NCBI GenBank assembly: GCA_963855995.1
Contig: OY979716.1
Coordinates: forward strand, 53,510,158 to 53,574,157
Reading direction: 5' to 3'
From: Muricea muricata
Lineage: Eukaryota; Cnidaria; Anthozoa; Malacalcyonacea; Plexauridae
Length of the DNA stretch: 64,000 nucleotides
The notes beneath the pieces are model-generated. The model had not been told where the DNA came from, ran no database searches, and worked only from the letters and a program-made list of their open reading frames with translations. A program made the position numbers and the translations under genes. Below are positions 10,501 through 19,350 of this stretch, piece after piece (position 1 is the stretch's first letter; each line of letters begins with the position of its first letter).

Positions 10501-12354
10501 CCACGGGACTTTGTGTCCCTCCACGGGACTTTTGCAAAACCTAATATCACTTTGCGGGACTTGCGGGACACAATTTGTCCCTCCACGGGACTTTTACAAA
10601 AACTATTTTATTTGGTTTTGTGTTTAACAATATTTAGTTATATGTTTAAGTTCATTTAATTATATGTACAGTTACACTTTTGTTATAGTTATTAGTAGAT
10701 CTGTAAGTCCTGAATCAGTTCACCGATTTCCTTTTGCCGAAGGAATTCGTCATACGCTTTCTTACGAATCCGTTTCCTTACTAGTAAATGTCTCCCCTGT
10801 CTTTCTCACTGTATATCGGTAAGATGGTGGCATACTAAACAGACAAACACAACCTGGCTCAAGGGGGTCTTCGTCAGGTTTCCACGGGGATGGGATAATT
10901 AGTCTATGTAGTAAAACGTATTATTGTTTTGGGGATGGGAAAGACAAATTTAGTTGCAAAGGGGTTAACAAAAAGAATAATGTTATTAATAAAGATAAAT
11001 ATTTAGATGTAGTTTTAAGTAAACGTAGTGGGTCGGGTGTAAATAGGGGATTCAGAGTTATGAACAATACAATGTGCACATATGTTCAAGTTAAAAACGC
11101 TTTTAGTTATTTTTATCCAAAACGTAAAGTTTTGGAAGACGGTGTTGCAACCATTCCATTAGATATTTGATCTGTAAATAGCTATTTTGTGAATATATCT
11201 TTTCAACAACTAACATGTGTGCGTGTTATTACCATCTGTGTCTTATTCACTTTGCCCGAGGCGAATAAAACCTTGACAACACGGGGGATCATATAACACG
11301 ATATATGTGATTTTGGACAATAATAGAATCGAGTTCGTGAGCGGGCATTGGTTTGTTTTGCTGAAACGGGACTCGCGGGACTTAATTTGTCCCTCCACGG
11401 GACTTTGTGTCCCTCCACGGGACTTTTGCAAAACCTAATATCACTTTGCGGGACTTGCGGGACACAATTTGTCCCTCCACGGGACTTTTACAAAAACTAT
11501 TTTATTTGGTTTTGTGTTTAACAATATTTAGTTATATGTTTAAGTTCATTTAATTATATGTACAGTTACACTTTTGTTATAGTTATTAGTAGATCTGTAA
11601 GTCCTGAATCAGTTCACCGATTTCCTTTTGCCGAAGGAATTCGTCATACGCTTTCTTACGAATCCGTTTCCTTACTAGTAAATGTCTCCCCTGTCTTTCT
11701 CACTGTATATCGGTAAGATGGTGGCATACTAAACAGACAAACACAACCTGGCTCAAGGGGGTCTTCGTCAGGTTTCCACGGGGATGGGATAATTAGTGTA
11801 TGTAGTAAAACGTATTATTGTTTTGGGGATGGGAAAGACAAATTTAGTTGCAAAGGGGTTAACAAAAAGAATAATGTTATTAATAAAGATAAATATTTAG
11901 ATGTAATTTTAAGTAAACGTAGTGGGTCGGGTGTAAATAGGGGATTCAGAGTTATGAACAATACAATGTGCACATATGTTCAAGTTAAAAACGCTTTTAG
12001 TTATTTTTATCCAAAACGTAAAGTTTTGGAAGACGGTGTTGCAACCATTCCATTAGATATTTGATCTGTAAATAGCTATTTTGTGAATATATCTTTTCAA
12101 CAACTAACATGTGTGCGTGTTATTACCATCTGTGTCTTATTCACTTTGCCCGAGGCGAATAAAACCTTGACAACACGGGGGATCATATAACACGATATAT
12201 GTGATTTTGGACAATAATAGAATCGACTTCGTGAGCGGGCATTGGTTTGTTTTGCTGAAACGGGACTCGCGGGACTTAATTTGTCCCTCCACGGGACTTT
12301 GTGTCCCTCCACGGGACTTTTGCAAAACCTAATATCACTTTGCGGGACTTGCGG
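7310..12354. repeat. 894-bp tandem array, right arm (about 5.6 units)
   Basis: Reverse-complement array with unit boundaries near 8128, 9022, 9916, 10810 and 11704. The A-B alternation continues outward (AGTCTATG then AGTGTATG). A private variant in the third unit from the centre (CAGCTGTTTAC in place of CAGCTATTTAC-type sequence, near 9390) mirrors the same variant near 2313 in the third unit on the left. The ATGTTTATCC and ATTTTTATCC states switch at the same unit rank in both arms. The array ends at about 12354 inside a unit, at the GCGGGACTTGCGGGA stretch. Confidence 0.95.
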
Positions 12355-12720
12355 GATAACATTGTGTATGCTCGACTCGACGGCGAATTTATATAGTTTA
12401 TGCCACCACCCATTAACCAATCAGAGCGCGACTATAGCGTACGTCACGGGGCATACGTACGCTGTTTTAACCAATCAGAGCATAGCTATGGCGTACGTCA
12501 CTGGGTGTACGTCACGGGGCATACGTACGCTGTTTTAACCAATCAGAGCATAGCTATGGCGTACGTCACGGGGTGTACGTCACGGGGTGTACGTCACGCT
12601 GTTTGACCAATCAGAGCATAGCTATGGCGTACGTCACGGCGTGTACGTCACGGCGTGTACGTCACGGTGTGTACGTCACGGTATGTACGTATGCGGTTCA
12701 ACCAATCATAATCTCGCATA
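12355..12720. promoter_or_regulatory. Array of CCAAT boxes and TACGTCAC (CRE/ATF half-site) motifs
   Basis: ACCAATCA occurs at about 12416, 12469, 12538, 12606 and 12710. TACGTCAC or its close relatives occur about ten times between 12440 and 12680, spaced roughly 14-15 bp in runs, with TACGTACG variants. A larger unit of roughly 66-70 bp (CCAATCAGAGCATAGCTATGG plus CRE-like sites) recurs. A TATATAGT stretch lies at about 12389. CCAAT and CRE sites are classic NF-Y and CREB/ATF targets; whether this drives transcription is inference. No gene start is recognisable on either side. It could be a promoter-proximal tandem repeat of a lost element. Confidence 0.6.
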
Positions 12721-12727
12721 CTAATTA

Positions 12728-12930
12728 GTGCGGCGCCCTATGGAGGCTTGCGGCGCCCTGCGGTACCCTTGCGGCGCCCTGCGGTACCCTTGCGGCGCCC
12801 TATGGAGGCTTGCGGCGCCCTGCGGTACCCTTGCGGCGCCCTATGGAGGCTTGCGGCGCCCTGCGGTACCCTTGCGGCGCCCTATGGAGGCTTGCGGCGC
12901 CCTGCGGTACCCTTGCGGCGCCCTAAAAAA
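12728..12930. repeat. GC-rich minisatellite
   Basis: Short modules GCGGCGCCCTATGGAGGCTT and GCGGCGCCCTGCGGTACCCTT alternate about ten times. The GC content contrasts sharply with the AT-rich surroundings. All long open frames here are repeat translations, not genes. Confidence 0.92.
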
Positions 12931-12961
12931 AAGGGTTGATCGGTACCTATATTACTACTAA

Positions 12962-13493
12962 CGTCTCCCGTTTGGAATCTCGTCAGCAAGCGAAACCTTT
13001 CAGCGCCAAATGACAGAAATGTTGGAAGACATTGAACGTGTTGAAGCATCGCAAGATGATATTCTGGTCGTACCATGGAAGAGCACGACGAGAAGTTGAG
13101 GAAAGTCCTTGACGTTATTCAAGAGGCTGGTCTTGAGCTGAATCTGAAGAAGTGCGTATGACAAAACCCGTAGTTACCTTCTTGGGGCACAAGTTCAGCA
13201 AGGAGGGTGTGTGTCCTGATTCTGACAAGGTGAAAGCTGTTGTTGAAATGTTTGCACCTACCAGTGTCCATGAGCTGCAGCAGATCCTGGGAATGATCAA
13301 TTACATCAAGACGTTCATTCCAAATTTAGCTACAGTAATGAAGCAAATGAACGACCTTTTAAAGAAAGATACCCAGTGGTGGTGGGGACGAGCGCAAGAG
13401 AAGTCGTTTGAGGAAGTCAAACAAGCCCTCGTAAATGCAACGACATTATCATTTTATGATCCTTACAAACCTATCACTAAGGTAAAAACTTAA
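12962..13493 (+). pseudogene. Ty3/Gypsy pol fragment (reverse transcriptase palm/thumb)
   Basis: Three successive plus-strand frames carry continuous Gypsy RT similarity. 12962-13068 includes RLPFGISSASETFQ and the catalytic box variant SQDDILV. 13069-13155 includes MEEHDEKLRKVLDVIQEAGL. 13152-13493 includes VVTFLGHKFSKEGV and LGMINYIKTFIPNL. Two frameshifts and truncation at both ends make it dead. It starts at RT domain 4 and stops before RNase H. No LTRs are visible on either side; the 3' side abuts the tail of a minus-strand LINE at about 13480. Confidence 0.85.
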
Positions 13494-13666
13494 GGTAAAA
13501 ACTTTATTTTACTACGCTGACTCCTTCAGCAAGAGCTGATTTCCAAGGGGGCGTAGTTTAACAATCACATACATATATCGATTAAAATTATTAAGCAATT
13601 ACAATATACAGACAATACGTTATTACATGGAATATTTAAAATTACCCGTAAATAGAAATATAGAAC
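13480..13666 (-). other. LINE 3' untranslated region and tail
   Basis: This non-coding stretch follows the RT stop on the minus strand. It ends in two copies of a roughly 13-bp repeat (plus-strand AAGGTAAAAACTT), as CR1/L2-type elements end in short direct repeats rather than poly(A). It joins the Gypsy fragment directly. Confidence 0.6.
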
Positions 13667-13990
13667 TCACATGCAATTAGTACTGTAGGTAGATTTAATA
13701 GTTGTAAGGAACTGGCCAGGTGCACGAATGCTGGTTTTAAAGGCAGTAAGTGATTCTTTATTACGTAAATCATCTGAAAGGCTGTTGCACAGTTTTGCCG
13801 CTCTATAGCTAATACTCTTTTTTAGATAATCAGTCTTAGGTTGGGGCAACAAAGTTTAGTGAAATAACCTCTCAGATTGTAATGCCGAGAGGGAGGCATT
13901 ACATAAAAAATAATGGATAATCGTTTGGGTGCTAGATCCTGGGTTATTTTATATCTGGCTTGCAGCAAACTGAGCCCGTCTTTCACTTAA
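13667..13990 (-). pseudogene. LINE reverse transcriptase C-terminal fragment
   Basis: The minus-strand frame from about 13990 reads LLQARYKITQDLAPKRLSII and similar residues. It then shifts frame near 13840 into PQPKTDYLKKSISYRAAKL and NSLSDDLRNKESLTAFKTSI, typical of the post-RT C-terminal domain of animal CR1/L2-group LINEs. One frameshift and loss of the palm domain. It belongs to the same LINE as the endonuclease fragment upstream. Confidence 0.8.
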
Positions 13991-14039
13991 GATCTTCCAA
14001 TTGAGCTCAGCTAGAGCAAGTCATCGTGCGAGTGGGTGA

Positions 14040-14595
14040 GCTTATTGTTTGTGTCAATTGATATAACTCCATTATTGCTTTTAAATGTTTAGTGGCGTTG
14101 TTTGAACTGTCGAGCATATTAGTATTTCAGTCACCAAGTAAATAAAACTCCTTGTTCCCATCATCAAATAACTTGAGCAATTGTTCAATATTCGAAAAGG
14201 AGTCAACAAAGGCACTGGGGGGCCAATAAATGGTCCAAACAATAAAGGATGCATTAGAAGTTTTGAGAACTTCAGTACAAATTGCTTTAAGACTATCCCC
14301 AACCAGGTCGTTTCGGTTGAGACAATAGAATTTTTGCATATAAGCAAACGCCTCCTCCCGACCGAGAGCGGTCTGCTCTAATGAGATCATAATTTTGTAT
14401 AAACATGTCCTGACTAGAGATATTTTTGTCAAGCCTAATCTCAATTAATGCATGGACATCGAAATATTGATCGGCTAAAATAATTCTAACTTCATCTATA
14501 TACTTCGGTAGACTAACTATATTTAGCATGCTCGTTTTAAAACCCTTGATATTAGGAAATTCTACATTCAATGACACACAGTTTTTTTTCACCTG
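14040..14595 (-). pseudogene. LINE apurinic-type endonuclease fragment
   Basis: Minus-strand segments: FKTSMLNIVSLPKYIDEVR (domain start), ALIEIRLD (the catalytic Glu-containing ITETWL-like motif), YDLIRADRSRSGGGVCLY, then a frame change near 14400 to SFIVWTIYWPPSAFVDSF and FYLLGD (equivalent of the GDFN motif, with a stop next to it), then NTNMLDSSNNATKHL with a SPTRT stretch. This is the EEP-fold endonuclease of ORF2. It has two frameshifts, and the terminal SDH motif is lost with the internal deletion. Confidence 0.8.
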
Positions 14596-14737
14596 GCCAC
14601 GTCGTATTTCAAGCGTTTAGATATTGACTGAAATTTTTGCTAACTAAACTGCTACCTTTCCGATTCAAATCTAAGCCACATCTGTTTAGGCAAGAGTCAT
14701 CTATGTTGTTGCTATGATCGATATAAGACCAATTATT
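14596..14737. other. Short inter-ORF stretch of the LINE
   Basis: Between the SGNH ORF1 end and the endonuclease start on the minus strand. No further coding similarity is seen. Confidence 0.4.
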
Positions 14738-15039
14738 TTAATCGCACACGCGTTTGAGTATGATATTAATATTATCAATTTTATTTAAAACGCTCGTTTT
14801 GTCATTCCGAACTATTAAGCTGGAAAAACTTACTTTAGTATTAGGTAACTTATCTTTAATCTGGTTTCCCAGGTTTAAGATTCCCGCTGCAATCACCTCA
14901 ACAGATTTCGTATCATCTTTGACATCGTTGGTGCCCACATGCACGATTATTTCCTTGGGAGTCTTGCGAAACAGAGGTTTCAGGTAATCAGCCTTATCTT
15001 CTGTTTTGCTCCCTGAAAACGATTTAACTGCCACCCGCT
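14738..15039 (-). pseudogene. LINE ORF1 SGNH-hydrolase domain, distal part
   Basis: Minus-strand residues VAVKSFSGSKTEDKADYLKP and IIVHVGTNDVKDD give SGNH block II/III (SFSG and GTND, with the block III Asn). This is the esterase-like ORF1 domain of CR1/L2-group LINEs. Its N-terminal half, with the GDS nucleophile block, sits 1.4 kb away at about 16423-16630. The split falls exactly at the ends of the hAT-like element 15047-16415, so the insertion broke the ORF. Confidence 0.85.
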
Positions 15040-15340
15040 GCTTTGCCAGGCGATATGTCTATAATTACACGCTTATAAGCACATTTAAACGTAATTGCGC
15101 ATACATGAGGTGATAATAGGTGTCAGATACCTAACCGGTTGGGATGCGTTACAAGCTGGAGCGAGTCCTTACTCGCCCTTCGGGCTCGCGCTTTAGCTAA
15201 ATTTGGTGAAGTAGATACAGTCCCAGTGAGTCCGAATAGTAAATGAGAATAGTTTTAATAAGAATAGTTTTAATAAGAAAACATATGAGAATATAAGAAA
15301 AAAAATTATTCAAAAAATTAAGAAGAAAAAAAAAGTATTG

Positions 15341-16131
15341 AGCCCGCCGCACATGAGTGCACTTGTCGCGCGTACTTATTATTCGTGACAAGTTGGATCG
15401 ACAAAGTTTTCTCGTGTGCGGGCAACATTTACGGCATTTTCGTCATTCATGACATGTAAACCAAATATCAAACATGTTTGATATTTTTCGTCATTCGTGA
15501 CAAAAAAATCCTCGTGTGCGGCGACCAAACAACAAGTGCGCTTGAACAGGACAATGTGCGCATGCGTGCAACTAGCAGAATAATTAAAAACAACATGTAG
15601 GGCGAAAACAATTCTTAAAATATCTTCAAGTGAGCTTCTGTCCATCCTGTGGAATTGACGGAATTGCTCTGGATCCTCCGTTTCCAGTTCTCGTAATAAA
15701 TTATCACGGCACCTTGCGTCTGTCTTCTTCGCAACCAGCGTTTAGTCCATTGTCGACGACGGGCTGCCCTTAAACGCCTCCGACGTCTTTGCAGAAGAAG
15801 GACTAAAAGCAATATTTTTTCGTCTTCAGAATCGTCTTCGTGATTTTGATCAGTGTTTTGATTTTGATCAGTGTTTTGTTTTTAATTATTCTGCTAGTTG
15901 CACGCATGCGCACATTGTCCTGTTCAAGCGCACTTGTCGTTTGGTCGCCGCACACGAGGATTTTTTTGTCACGAGTGACGAAAAATATCAAACATGTTTG
16001 ATATTTGGTTTACATGTCACGAATGACGAAAATGCCGTAAATGTTGCCCGCACACGAGGAAATTTTGTCGATCCAACTTGTCACGAATAACAAGTACGCC
16101 CGACAAGTGCACTCGTGTGCGGCGGGCTTAA
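15341..16131. repeat. Inner inverted repeat (about 250-bp arms) inside the hAT-like element
   Basis: Arms about 15341-15594 and 15880-16131 are near-perfect reverse complements, both starting at AGCCCGCCGCACA and containing the self-complementary ATCAAACATGTTTGAT. The loop carries a Harbinger transposase fragment, so the arms may be Harbinger-type long TIRs. A 3-bp target duplication could not be fixed with confidence. Confidence 0.8.
15600..15812 (-). pseudogene. PIF/Harbinger transposase N-terminal fragment
   Basis: Minus-strand residues RRRQWTKRWLRRR, then in another frame a stretch resembling LLRELETEDPEQFRQF, then HRMDRSSLEDILR. This Arg-rich lead followed by an acidic helix and an M-D motif resembles the N-terminus of DDE_4 (HARBI1-like) transposases. 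One frameshift; the DDE core is absent. Only about 70 residues support the call. Confidence 0.5.
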
Positions 16132-16138
16132 AAGAAGA

Positions 16139-16210
16139 GCGCGTAACCGGGCTCAAACCCGAAACAAACAGGCCAAAAACGCACGACCTAGACCACTGAG
16201 CTCATGCGGC
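16139..16210 (-). pseudogene. tRNA-like sequence inside the hAT-like element
   Basis: The minus strand has an A-box-like TGAGCTCAGTGG and a B-box-like GGGTTTGAGCCC about 40 bases apart, in a 72-base stretch starting GCCGCATGAGC. The acceptor ends do not pair well. A degenerate tRNA or the head of a tRNA-derived SINE is likely. Confidence 0.5.
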
Positions 16211-16422
16211 GAATCGAAAGTGTACCGTTAAAAACTATATTTATGCCTGGTGATTTATTTGCCAAGGCTGAAGACTATAGTGTCCAGCCTCCAACCTTAC
16301 ATACATCGACAGTTCGTTTCCTTAGGTATCTGACACCTATTATCACCGCATGTATGCGCCAATTATGTTTCAATTTCATGCGCTTATAAGCGTGTAATTA
16401 TAGACGTATTGGGTGGCTTTGC

Positions 16423-16630
16423 ATCCGACAATTCCCAACCATGTACACGTTGGACTATTGAATCCCCAGCAAGAGTTTTTTGTCGTCAGATTTAGATGCT
16501 GTTGGAGATTTAACGGTTTTATGAGCAACTGAGCTACCGTTGCTACTAGATTTATTTTTAGTTGATTTTTTGCTCACTTTTGGATTTAACGCCATTTGAG
16601 CCCTTGGTGGTATACGGTAGGGCCAGAGAT
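16423..16630 (-). pseudogene. LINE ORF1 SGNH-hydrolase domain, proximal part
   Basis: A Lys/Ser-rich linker (KVSKKSTKNKSSSNGSS) leads to KKLLLG, then after a one-base loss a frame reading DSIVQRVHGWELSDA. Together these form the GDS nucleophile block and following helix of the SGNH fold. It stops at the hAT-like element and resumes at 15039. Upstream it joins the end of a Harbinger pseudogene in the same open frame, which is a fusion by insertion and not a real gene. Confidence 0.75.
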
Positions 16631-16639
16631 TAAAATTGA

Positions 16640-17259
16640 TGGCATGTACCCTCTTATGCCCGTTGAATACTTTTCTTTGGTTTTTGGCTGGTCGACAAAT
16701 TCGTACTAAAGTGCCGTCAATAAACCCAGAGCATCTGTCCAGTGGGATATATCGCATTAGTGGGATATACTAGCATATATCGCATTAGCGTAGATTTGAA
16801 GCTTCTCTAGGTTCACCAAAACATGATTCCATGTAGTGATTCGGTGCCCATGTTGGCTGTATATATAATTAATGACAGTATTAGTGATCATGTTTATGAC
16901 AGCGACTGGTCTAGCAAAGCGTGAGATAATATCTCCCATTCTGCATGGGTATGAAAGTCGCTTAAGCAGCATACAAAGTTGGGTCAAACCATCGCATATT
17001 GACCGTTGTTCGCATATGAAACGTTGTGAAATTCGCAGGATATCGGAAAGAATCAAGATGTCCTGCTTGCGAAATTTAAACTCTGCTAAGCATTCATCTT
17101 CATCCATTTCATTAAGGTTGAATTCAGGATATAGTTCGTAAGAAAAATCTGGGGTTTTTTACTCATATGAACAATATAAAGCAACAGTTCTTCATCATCA
17201 ATCATACCTTGGTCATGGCTCATGAGTAATAAATTCTGTAATTCTTTAAAAGATGTCAT
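16640..17259 (-). pseudogene. PIF/Harbinger (HARBI1-like) transposase, N-terminal half
   Basis: Start ATG at 17259 on the minus strand, with MTSFKELQNLLLMSHDQGMI, then after a frame change near 17150 FSYELYPEFNLNEMDEDECL, then RSICDGLTQLCMLLKRLSYP, a helix-turn-helix-like segment, and near 16720 CSGFIDGTLVRICRP. The GFIDGT stretch holds the first catalytic Asp of the DDE_4 fold, and KNQRKVFNGHKRVHAI follows. The C-terminal half with the remaining acidic residues is missing. There is a lesion at the ISH/MRYI junction near 16757. It lies inside the LINE ORF1. Confidence 0.85.
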
Positions 17260-17419
17260 TTTTCAATGTTATTAAAAACTCTCAACGTTGTCGTATTATT
17301 GTTGCTTAAGATTTGTATTTCCCGCTTTTTCCCCGAGGAGAACGGCGTTGTCGTTCCAGTCTGTTTCCCAACTCTTACGTCCAGTCGTCGTCGTGCATGA
17401 AGTGGTGTTTGCTTAAGGT

Positions 17420-17620
17420 CCCCGTAGTACGAGCCGAAACTAAAGCGTTAATTGGGGGGAGGGTGTATATTCATGTATTCACGTTCTGCCCAACGAATTT
17501 CTTTTAAAATCAGTTGTCATTACCGTTGATTTCAAAAGAAATTCGTCGGGCTGAACGCGAATATATGAATATGAACCCCCCCCCAATTAACACTTTAGTT
17601 TCGGTCCTGCCCCGTACGAA
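17420..17620. mobile_element. Palindromic G-run MITE, copy 1
   Basis: Inverted arms carry GAAACTAAAGCGTTAATTGG followed by a G-run on the left, and a C-run followed by CCAATTAACACTTTAGTTTC on the right. The inner stem ATTCATGTATTC / GAATATATGAAT and an AAGAAATTCG stem pair across a short loop. Same family as copies at 20789 and 24321. No coding capacity. Confidence 0.8.
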
Positions 17621-17635
17621 GGACTGAATACTCGT

Positions 17636-18090
17636 TTAGGTCATCAAATTATTCTGACTGAACAGATCGTTGTAAGTTCTACCAGATTTTCGCCGAGTTT
17701 TATGTTCACTAGTCGATTGATGGTCTACTTGTGCCATGCTACGGGAGTGATTTGTTATTTCATTAACCTGATCGTCATGAAGTATTTTCATGGCTGTGAC
17801 TAGACTTTGTTTTTCATTTTCGACTTCCTTTACTTTGGTATTCAAATCAGCAATAACATATGATAAGTTGGTGTTTCGTTCACGAAGCTCTTCGTTTTCT
17901 TCCTTGTGGAAAAGTGTCTTTTTTTTAACGACTCGACTTGGTCTTTCAGGCGCTGACATGCATCTGGACGTTTAGGTTCAAGGATTTCTTTCCGCTGAAA
18001 TTCTGACTCAGACTTTAGGCTCCTTAATTTACTCAAGATATCATTAAAAATGCCTTCAATGTTAACAGTCCCAAAGAGATGAGGAGACAA
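17636..18090 (-). pseudogene. LINE ORF1 coiled-coil region
   Basis: The minus-strand frame from 18090 (NDILSKLRSLKSESEFQRKE, DACQRLKDQVESLKKRHF) shifts frame near 17920 to EENEELRERNTNLSYVIADL and KVKEVENEKQSLVTAMKIL. The heptad-rich, charged composition predicts a coiled coil, as in the N-terminus of CR1/L2-like ORF1 proteins. It lies upstream of the Ser/Lys linker and SGNH pieces in the LINE's order, separated by the MITE and Harbinger insertions. Confidence 0.6.
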
Positions 18091-18510
18091 TCTGCATTCA
18101 GTTGCAAGGAATAGCGATTAGCTAAAATTTAAATAGAACTGGTTATTTGTTAAGGTTTAAAGTTTCATCTCCAAAAAGGGGAAGAGGTAACACAGCTCAG
18201 ACACGTTATGGTCTTGGGTTAGACAGACATAATTAGCATATTTTAATAGGAACTTTTCTTGATTGACATGCTTTGGAAACGTTGGTAAATATGACCAGCG
18301 AATTTATTTTATGTTTTATGTTCTGAAACACTTTCTCCGGATAAGCTACGTAAAAATAATGCTTTAAAAAATTTCCCTTCTGTCGTATACGAAATGTAAA
18401 GAACAGCGCAAATAGAGAAAGAAAGTGAGTCTGGAATAGATGGAGATTACCCATGCAGAATATGTAATTAATAGGAAACAACTTAAAAGAAAGGGCACTT
18501 AAATGCAGGC

Positions 18511-18591
18511 GGTCGTGTGGCCGAGTGGTCGAAGGCGCTGGTTTTAGGTACCAGTCACTCTATGATGTGGGTGCGAATACCACCGCTGCCA
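18511..18591 (+). tRNA. tRNA-Leu(UAG)-like, slightly degenerate
   Basis: 81 bases starting GGTCGTGTGGCCGAGTGG with anticodon loop TTTAGGT (anticodon TAG) closed by CTGGT/ACCAG, a long variable arm and 3' end CGCTGCCA. The B box is altered (GGTGCGAATACC), so transcription may be weak. Part of the composite tRNA repeat. Confidence 0.65.
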
Positions 18592-18857
18592 GTTGCGGTT
18601 TACTTATGGCCCTCACCTGTGAAACGTGTCAGGCTGTTTCATTGAAGTTATTGTGTGAGATTCGAAAAGTTGTTCAATGACAGTTGTTATAGATTCAGTA
18701 ACTCTTGCCTTGCATGTTGGTCTGGTATAGCAACAGTATATTAAAAGTTCTTTTGCCAAATAGTAATTTGGAAGATGCATATCAAAACTGAGATAAAAGA
18801 AAGAATTTGAGTTTTTATACCACAATTGCATAGTTTGAACAACATGCAGAAAAGAAA

Positions 18858-18911
18858 ACGACCTCGGTCTTCTGATCCGAAGTCAGACGTCTTATCCATT
18901 AGGCCACCACT
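18858..18911 (-). pseudogene. tRNA-Arg(UCG) remnant
   Basis: The minus strand reads GGCCTAATGGATAAGACG then a TCTGACTTCGGATCAGA anticodon arm, but the T arm and one acceptor strand are missing. Equivalent to the nearly intact tRNA-Arg at 59679-59751. Confidence 0.75.
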
Positions 18912-18925
18912 GGGTAACAACCCAA

Positions 18926-19259
18926 ATTAAATTTAGTAACGACGATAACGAAAGACGATGGTCCTGCATTTTCGTAAAAAATTAGATAAATAGAGAGCCG
19001 TGATAGTTCTCGGCTTACAGGTCTCGTAGTGTGGTCATCCCTTCGCGTGCGATTGGTCATGTGTTCGATTTCCGGTCACCTAATAATTTAAAAACAACAA
19101 AAAGAACTTACAAAAAAGAGTTAATCGCTGCTTCCGACGACAAACTAAATTTACTAGCCACGATCAATAGGCCTACTCTGGGCCCCAATGTCGCCTATCT
19201 TCGCCGCGACAATAAGCAACATTTGGCGAGAATTGGCGATGATTCGCGACGTTAATAAT
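18926..19259. other. Tail of the composite tRNA repeat and unassigned DNA
   Basis: Stretches such as TTCTCGGCTTAC, CCTTCGCGTGCGATTG and TGCTTCCGACGACAAACTAA recur near 59860 and 44490, so this is more of the tRNA repeat unit. No gene is supported. Confidence 0.5.
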
Positions 19260-19350
19260 TTTGTACTTCAAACATTAGGCGATGGTGTGCAACGGTGTGC
19301 GACATTAGGCGACGATGTGCGACATTAGGCGACGGTGTGCGACATTGGGT
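19260..19350. repeat. GCGACATTAGGCGA-type minisatellite
   Basis: Imperfect copies of a roughly 20-bp motif (GTGTGCGACATTAGGCGAC). A related array lies at 42885-42975, next to another tRNA repeat. Both neighbour CCCAATGTCGCC-type sequence near a CTACTCTGGG or CCCAGAGTAG stretch. Confidence 0.75.

Larger units (their letters stand above)
1..12354. repeat. Giant imperfect palindrome with about 98-bp spacer
   Basis: The two halves are reverse complements. For most of the length mirrored coordinates add to 11705 (for example 4437 with 7268, and 5384 with 6321), shifting to 11711 inside a 6-bp indel near 5520. Left arm 1 to about 5810, unpaired spacer about 5811-5908, right arm about 5909-12354. 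The left arm runs off the window start, while the right arm goes 650 bp further than the visible left arm. Each arm holds the same tandem array and the same polymerase fragments. The arms differ at only a few sites close to the centre. This could be a real inverted duplication or a fold-back assembly join; the sequence alone cannot settle that. Confidence 0.93.
15047..16415. mobile_element. hAT-like non-autonomous DNA transposon with 7-bp TSD
   Basis: The ends are inverted repeats of about 80 bp. From 15047 the left end reads CAGGCGATATGTCTATAATT; the right end read inward from 16415 is CACCCAATACGTCTATAATT, with matching spacing. The flanks share GCTTTGC (15040-15046 and 16416-16422), a 7-bp match consistent with a worn 8-bp hAT duplication. 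CA termini also suit hAT. The element interrupts the LINE SGNH domain. It encodes no transposase of its own. Inside are a second long inverted repeat, a Harbinger N-terminal fragment and a tRNA-like stretch. Confidence 0.75.
13480..18090 (-). mobile_element. CR1/L2-like LINE, internally deleted and cut by nested insertions
   Basis: Read on the minus strand, pieces occur in the correct LINE order: coiled-coil ORF1 start (18090-17636), SGNH domain part 1 (about 16630-16423), SGNH part 2 (15039-14738), endonuclease (14595 to about 14040), RT C-terminus (13990-13667), then 3' tail with a short AAGGTAAAAACTT-type repeat (about 13480-13500). The RT core is deleted between endonuclease and C-terminus. 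A hAT-like element, a Harbinger pseudogene and a MITE separate the ORF1 pieces. An ORF1 with an SGNH-hydrolase fold is known in CR1/L2-group LINEs. Many frameshifts; not functional. Confidence 0.8.
18238..18925 (+). repeat. Composite tRNA repeat, Leu-Arg portion
   Basis: Contains the conserved non-tRNA block (GAACTTTTCTTGATTGACAT, TTCTGAAACACTTTCTCCGG, AAAGAACAGCGCAAATAG), then tRNA-Leu, then about 260 bp of spacer and a minus-strand tRNA-Arg remnant. The same order recurs at 43000-45010 and 58430-60560. Confidence 0.85.

Noticed and set aside
1..12354. CRISPR-like array
   Set aside because: The regular repeats are 894-bp tandem units with coding debris, without spacers, in eukaryotic DNA.
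12728..12961. Two overlapping open frames of 63-77 residues in the GC-rich minisatellite
   Set aside because: They are translations of a 20-bp tandem repeat and have no non-repetitive coding content.
16455..16757. A fused Harbinger-SGNH protein
   Set aside because: The open frame joins the end of a transposase fragment to LINE ORF1 by insertion; both parts have lesions.
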